NCBI GenBank assembly: GCA_020630835.1
Contig: JAHDIL010000023.1
Location: 1-11,071, forward strand
Source: Verrucomicrobiota bacterium
Lineage (GTDB): Bacteria; Verrucomicrobiota; Verrucomicrobiia; Verrucomicrobiales; DEV007
DNA length: 11,071 nt
Reading direction: 5' to 3'
Positions 7,365-11,071 of the stretch are shown piece by piece. Every line of letters begins with the position of its first letter. Position 1 is the first letter of the stretch. The notes under the pieces are model-generated. The model made no database searches and was not told the DNA's origin. It saw only the letters and a list, made by a program, of their open reading frames with translations. Both the position numbers and the translations under genes were made by a program.

Positions 7365-8597
7365 ATGGCTACGATCAACGATAATTATCTAAAACTAAAA
7401 GCTGGCTACTTATTTCCAGAGATCGCTCGACGCGTCAAGGCGTTCACCGAAGCAAATCCGGAGGGCGCCGCAAGGCTGATCCGCTGCGGCATCGGCGACG
7501 TCACCGAACCCCTACCCGAGGCATGCCGTAAGGCCATGCACGACGCCGTGGATGAGCTGGGTGATTCCTCTACCTTTCGCGGCTACGGCCCCGAGCAGGG
7601 CTACGACTTCCTGCGCGACGCCATCGTTGAAAACCAATACGGCGGCCTGGGAATCTCTGCTGATGAGGTTTTCGTATCTGATGGCTCCAAGTGCGATACA
7701 GGGAATATTCTCGACATCTTTGGCAAAGGAAACAAAATCGCCATCACTGATCCTGTATACCCAGTTTATGTAGATACAAATGTGATGGTAGGAAACACCG
7801 GTGAGGCCGACGAGTCTGGCGCCTACGAAGGTCTCGTCTATCTCCCCTGCACAGCCGAAAACAACTTCGTTCCGACTATCCCGGCAGAGGATGTAGATCT
7901 AGTCTATCTATGCTATCCCAATAACCCAACAGGAGCGACCGCGACACGAGAACAGCTAAAAGAATGGGTCGCCTATGCGAAAGAACGAAATGCCATCATC
8001 CTCTACGACGCAGCCTATGAGGCTTTTGTGCAGGATGACTCCGTGCCCAAGTCGATCTATGAAATCGAAGGCGCCAAAGACTGTGCCATCGAGTTTCGTA
8101 GCTTCAGCAAAAATGGCGGATTCACTGGCGTGCGCTGCGCCTACACCGTAGTGCCGAAAACTATCATGGGGACTGATGCCAAAGGTGATAGCCACCCTCT
8201 GCATCCTCTTTGGTCCCGTCGCCATAGCACGAAGTTCAACGGAGCCAGCTACCCCGTGCAGCGCGGCGCCGCCGCAGTTTTCTCTCCAGAAGGGAAAGCA
8301 CAGGTAAGCGCTCTCATTAAGGGATATATGGAGAATGCTGCTTTACTCCGTGAAACGTGCGAGAAACTAGGCCTCCCTGTTTACGGCGGCGAAAACGCGC
8401 CTTACGTTTGGGTCGGTTGCCCTGAGGGCATCGACTCTTGGGGGATGTTTGACCAAATGTTAGAAAAAGCAAACGTGGTCATCACCCCTGGCTCGGGCTT
8501 CGGTGCTGCCGGTGAGGGATACTTTAGGATATCGGCTTTCAACAGCCGAGACAATGTCGAAGAAGTATGCCGACGAATTACTGAAAATCTCGGCTGA
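7365..8597 (+). CDS. dapL: LL-diaminopimelate aminotransferase
   Basis: This is a 410-residue PLP enzyme that converts tetrahydrodipicolinate and glutamate directly to LL-diaminopimelate, bypassing the DapC/DapD/DapE acyl steps in lysine and peptidoglycan synthesis. The start [20 protein letters not shown] is the family's standard N terminus; an earlier in-frame TTG at 7308 would add 19 unrelated residues. Other signatures are [27 protein letters not shown], the phosphate-binding DGSKCD near 106-111, CYPNNPTGA near 183-191, LYDAAYEAF, and the Schiff-base Lys 249 in [15 protein letters not shown]. The length equals the usual 410 or so. DapL is characterised in Verrucomicrobium spinosum and Chlamydia, which fits the suggested lineage. 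It is single-gene, with a terminator 28 bp downstream, and convergent to the L,D-transpeptidase gene. Confidence 0.97.
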   Translation: MATINDNYLKLKAGYLFPEIARRVKAFTEANPEGAARLIRCGIGDVTEPLPEACRKAMHDAVDELGDSSTFRGYGPEQGYDFLRDAIVENQYGGLGISADEVFVSDGSKCDTGNILDIFGKGNKIAITDPVYPVYVDTNVMVGNTGEADESGAYEGLVYLPCTAENNFVPTIPAEDVDLVYLCYPNNPTGATATREQLKEWVAYAKERNAIILYDAAYEAFVQDDSVPKSIYEIEGAKDCAIEFRSFSKNGGFTGVRCAYTVVPKTIMGTDAKGDSHPLHPLWSRRHSTKFNGASYPVQRGAAAVFSPEGKAQVSALIKGYMENAALLRETCEKLGLPVYGGENAPYVWVGCPEGIDSWGMFDQMLEKANVVITPGSGFGAAGEGYFRISAFNSRDNVEEVCRRITENLG

Positions 8598-8624
8598 GAT
8601 TATTTTAGAGAATCCCTTTTAAAG

Positions 8625-8658
8625 AGCTAAGTTTCCATCACGGAGCTTAGCTTTTTTT
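8625..8658 (+). terminator. Rho-independent terminator of dapL
   Basis: AGCTAAG (8625-8631) pairs perfectly with CTTAGCT (8646-8652), the loop can form an inner TCC/GGA pairing, and six more T follow to 8658. It starts 28 bp after the dapL stop. In the other direction the T run is short, so it probably works mainly for dapL. Confidence 0.85.
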
Positions 8659-8884
8659 ATTGGGAAATGTAGGGCAGATGCCTTTACCGCCAAACCGTCC
8701 ACTCGCTAAAAGCACCTCCCCTTTTGTTAAGAAGAGTTCCCAGGCAACGCTTAAGAGCTTGCTTCTGCTTCTCGAGACCGCAGTTCAATGTCAGGGATAC
8801 TTGCGGAAGCGAGGCGGGATAGCACAGACCGTTCGGCTAGTTAGCTCGTAGCTGGCATCTCGCCACCGACGACGCTTCAAAAAA
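8659..8884. other. Non-coding space between convergent dapL and L,D-transpeptidase gene
   Basis: The interval after the dapL terminator holds no gene I can support. A 63-codon plus-strand open frame here has no recognisable motif and no Shine-Dalgarno. A short hairpin TGGC/GCCA lies near the end of the transpeptidase gene, but without a T run, so no terminator for that gene can be called. No tRNA signature was found. Confidence 0.5.
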
Positions 8885-10498
8885 CTACTGAGCGATGCCA
8901 AACTTCTGCTTCATCGCCAAGTCGTGACTATAGATGTCCTGATCGAATCTCACACGCCCATCATTCATCACGGTTGAAGTCCAATAATTGAGGAAAACCG
9001 GCATGCTCTGCTTCAGGTTCTCTCGACTATTTGGATTTTGCTCATCATGCATGGATTGTCGCACTCGATCGATACCCCATTGCCCATTCCTCTGAAGCAA
9101 ATGAAAAGCAAGCTCATCAGGGCGTGAAACTCGGACGCAGCCATGACTAAAATCCCGATCTGCTCGCTCAAAAAGGGAATGATCAGGTGTATCGTGCAGA
9201 TAAACTGATGAATCGTTGGGGAAGATAAATTTCACAAGCCCCAAAGAGTTGTTAGGCCCGCTTGACTGACGCATGAGCAGACGGCCAGCCTCCACTTTGC
9301 TCAAGTTTTCAGGCGTGTTAGGAAAAACCGCATCTGGGGAATCAAAATAGCCTTTCACGATTTGATAATTGTTCCGGCTCATGTAGCCCTCGGGATTCTG
9401 AATCGCTTTGGGGAACAATTCTTTTTTTGCGATCGAGAGCGGAATGTTCCAATACGGGCGAAAGACGAGGTAATCTATGTTGCCGTGAAACACTGGCGTC
9501 TGATGTTTGCCCTTCACTCCCACGATCACTGGCATCACAGTCACTTGTTTCCCGTTTCGAAAAAGTCGGAGGGCACTTTCAGCAATGTTTACCTCCACAT
9601 GCTCTTCTTTCTCGTAATTGCGAGGCATCCAGCGCAGGCGATCGATATTGATCACCAAAGCCTGCACTCGATCGCGCACCGACACGTTCAGCTCTCCTAG
9701 CGTCTGAGGCCCAATCGCTCCATCGGGCTCGATCCCGTGGCGGAACTGAAAGGACTTAATGGCGTCTGAGGTAGTCTGATCGAGTGTGTTGGAGCGATAT
9801 TGCCCCGTGAACGAAGGCAGATCTCCCTCCGCTTGCAGACGCGAGCGCAAAAGCCCAATTTGCTCGTAAGGCATACCTACACTGACGATTTTTCCGGGAT
9901 TGGATAAGGGCCGCCAGCCGCCAAATTCCTCAATCTTACGATATTTCGCCAGAGCACCCAGCATATCGCGATACCGTTTATCCTGAGGTGGCACATGATC
10001 CAGGAGATACCGAGCCATGCGATTCGGCGACTGCTTCATAGCGGCCTGCAGATAGCCGAGAGCACCTACACGTCGCGGGATCTCTTTCCACTTACCATGA
10101 GAACTGGAGGGGTCGACCAAACCATAAGCCGCAGACTGCACAACAAAGAGTGCCAGCTGGGTGGTGCCTACCTCTACCTGAGCGCGCGTTTGCGGATCAG
10201 CGCTTAAGTTCCGCCATTGCTGATCCCAAGCAGAAAACTGAAAAATCTCCGGATGCAGCCCGTGGTTATTCAACTCGCGAATAAAATCAGCTAACGCCCC
10301 TATACGATCTCCCGACCAAGCCGGCACGAAATCTCGCTGAGCATAAAAGTCTCTTACTGATCCACCCGCATTATTCGCCGCGACACGGACAAGCCCGACA
10401 AAGTCCTGAGCAGAAACTTTCTGCGCGGGGAAAATCACGCTGGCAGCTAAGGCTAGCGCTAAAAACACCGACGAAAAACGACGTAAGCAAACCGTCAT
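8885..10498 (-). CDS. L,D-transpeptidase, YcbB/LdtD-type, with peptidoglycan-binding domain
   Basis: This is a 537-residue secreted enzyme that cross-links peptidoglycan stems between diaminopimelate residues (3-3 links) or attaches other groups. The start at ATG 10496-10498 gives a classical signal peptide (M-T-V-C-L-R-R, hydrophobic core, cleavage after V-S-A). In-frame starts at 10534 (ATG) and 10549 (TTG) would lengthen the N-region and have no better ribosome site. The N-terminal half, about 35-195, matches the helical scaffold domain of YcbB. A PG_binding_1 domain follows at about 205-270 (IKSFQFRHGIEPDGAIGPQT), then INIDRLRWMP before the YkuD catalytic domain, about 300-470. Catalytic residues are visible: His 435 in YLHDTP, then SHGCVR with His 452, Cys 454 and Arg 456. 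No gene lies downstream in the same direction within the window, so it is probably monocistronic. It shares no operon with dapL but acts on the same diaminopimelate-containing wall. Confidence 0.95.
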   Translation of the reverse strand: MTVCLRRFSSVFLALALAASVIFPAQKVSAQDFVGLVRVAANNAGGSVRDFYAQRDFVPAWSGDRIGALADFIRELNNHGLHPEIFQFSAWDQQWRNLSADPQTRAQVEVGTTQLALFVVQSAAYGLVDPSSSHGKWKEIPRRVGALGYLQAAMKQSPNRMARYLLDHVPPQDKRYRDMLGALAKYRKIEEFGGWRPLSNPGKIVSVGMPYEQIGLLRSRLQAEGDLPSFTGQYRSNTLDQTTSDAIKSFQFRHGIEPDGAIGPQTLGELNVSVRDRVQALVINIDRLRWMPRNYEKEEHVEVNIAESALRLFRNGKQVTVMPVIVGVKGKHQTPVFHGNIDYLVFRPYWNIPLSIAKKELFPKAIQNPEGYMSRNNYQIVKGYFDSPDAVFPNTPENLSKVEAGRLLMRQSSGPNNSLGLVKFIFPNDSSVYLHDTPDHSLFERADRDFSHGCVRVSRPDELAFHLLQRNGQWGIDRVRQSMHDEQNPNSRENLKQSMPVFLNYWTSTVMNDGRVRFDQDIYSHDLAMKQKFGIAQ

Positions 10499-10678
10499 TA
10501 CAGGCAAAGTTCGATAATCGAAAGCTGAGTTCATAGATGCGGGGTTCAAGGAAAGATCTCGGGAAAACGCTCAATCCTTGTGAATTATTCAGAAAGTGTA
10601 ACACTCATTGCCGCTTCCTCAAGTCTCCCTGTTCGTATAGACAGAGTTAAACCCATAAAATAGCTCAGTAAGACTCCT
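10499..10678. other. Divergent intergenic region between the L,D-transpeptidase gene and gcvT
   Basis: About 180 bp separate the two divergent starts. An 11-bp inverted repeat, AGTGT-A-ACACT, lies at 10595-10605 and could be an operator. An A/T-rich stretch with TAAAAT precedes gcvT but has no good -35 partner. I looked for a glycine riboswitch, which often precedes gcv genes, and saw no recognisable core. Confidence 0.35.
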
Positions 10679-11071
10679 ATGCCCAATTCCCCGCTCCACG
10701 ATTTCCACCAGTCTAGGGGGGCAAAATTTGCGCCTTTCGCCGGTTGGAATATGCCAATCCAATACACCAGCATCGTCGCCGAGCACGAAGCTGTTCGAGG
10801 CGATTGCGGTATTTTTGATATTTCTCATATGGGACAAATCCGCGTGGCCGGCCGTGATGCCATGAGATTCCTCGACACGCTATTGACCAACGACGTCTCT
10901 GCCCTGGCAGTCGGTGAGGCTCATTATACATTTTTGCTAAACGAAAAAGCAGGCGTTATCGATGACCTTCTTCTCTACCGACTCGATCAAGATGCGTTTT
11001 TTCTAGTCGTTAATGCCGCACGCACAGAGGAGGACTGGACATGGATAAGTGCGCGGACGAAGGAGTTTACC
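10679..11071 (+). CDS. gcvT: Aminomethyltransferase, glycine cleavage system T protein (5' part)
   Basis: The frame is open from ATG 10679-10681 to the window edge, giving 131 residues, about a third of a usual T protein (about 360). The N-terminal half is typical: HQSRGAKFAPFAGWNMPIQY, then EHEAVRGDCGIFDISHMGQI, FLDTLLTNDVSAL, and AGVIDDLLLYR. GcvT transfers the aminomethyl carbon from the lipoylated H protein to tetrahydrofolate and releases ammonia. The conserved D-I-S-H-M and T-N-D-V segments belong to the folate-binding core. The start fits the length and the N terminus of homologues. No strong Shine-Dalgarno is seen. gcvH and gcvP may follow outside the window, as in many genomes. Confidence 0.95.
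   Translation, partial: MPNSPLHDFHQSRGAKFAPFAGWNMPIQYTSIVAEHEAVRGDCGIFDISHMGQIRVAGRDAMRFLDTLLTNDVSALAVGEAHYTFLLNEKAGVIDDLLLYRLDQDAFFLVVNAARTEEDWTWISARTKEFT

Noticed and set aside
8660..8851. A 63-codon plus-strand open frame after the dapL terminator
   Set aside because: It has no Shine-Dalgarno or motif and starts at the end of the terminator's T run, so it is probably chance.
10550..10678. A glycine riboswitch upstream of gcvT
   Set aside because: I see no conserved riboswitch core, and the space is shared with the divergent transpeptidase gene.

Overview
The window looks like chromosomal DNA from a Gram-negative-type bacterium, most likely Verrucomicrobiota (an Opitutales/Puniceicoccales-like lineage). 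This placement is inferred from an LL-diaminopimelate aminotransferase gene (dapL, known from Verrucomicrobium and Chlamydiae), weak or absent Shine-Dalgarno sequences at most starts, and several secreted peptidoglycan-associated proteins. It is not a marker-based identification. No tRNA, rRNA, CRISPR array, insertion sequence or phage gene was seen.

Layout. From 1 to about 4.92 kb, a minus-strand gene cluster reads right to left. It holds (i) a secreted NMT1/SsuA-like substrate-binding protein fused to a C-terminal OmpA-like domain, broken by a frameshift near 4208-4229; (ii) a secreted von Willebrand factor A protein with an intact MIDAS and the one strong Shine-Dalgarno found in the window; (iii) a second, membrane-anchored substrate-binding/OmpA fusion; and (iv) after a 73-bp gap with two hairpins, a protein with an N-terminal membrane hairpin and helical domain that runs off the left edge. 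From 5.0 to 6.83 kb lie two DppF/DppD-type ABC ATPases, also minus strand, closed by a likely rho-independent terminator. From 6.97 to 7.23 kb is a small IF-1-like (OB-fold) gene. dapL follows on the plus strand (7.37-8.60 kb) with a clear terminator. Convergent to it is a large YcbB/LdtD-type L,D-transpeptidase (8.89-10.50 kb), and divergent from that is the 5' part of gcvT (10.68 kb to the right edge).

How the genes relate. The recurring theme is the cell wall. DapL makes meso-diaminopimelate precursor, the L,D-transpeptidase cross-links diaminopimelate-containing stems, and two OmpA-like domains in the left cluster probably dock on peptidoglycan. The left cluster is the most unusual part: two solute-binding domains tied to OmpA-like domains next to a VWA protein, with no permease among them. 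This looks more like an envelope sensing or assembly system than a transporter. The dipeptide ATPases also lack adjacent permeases.
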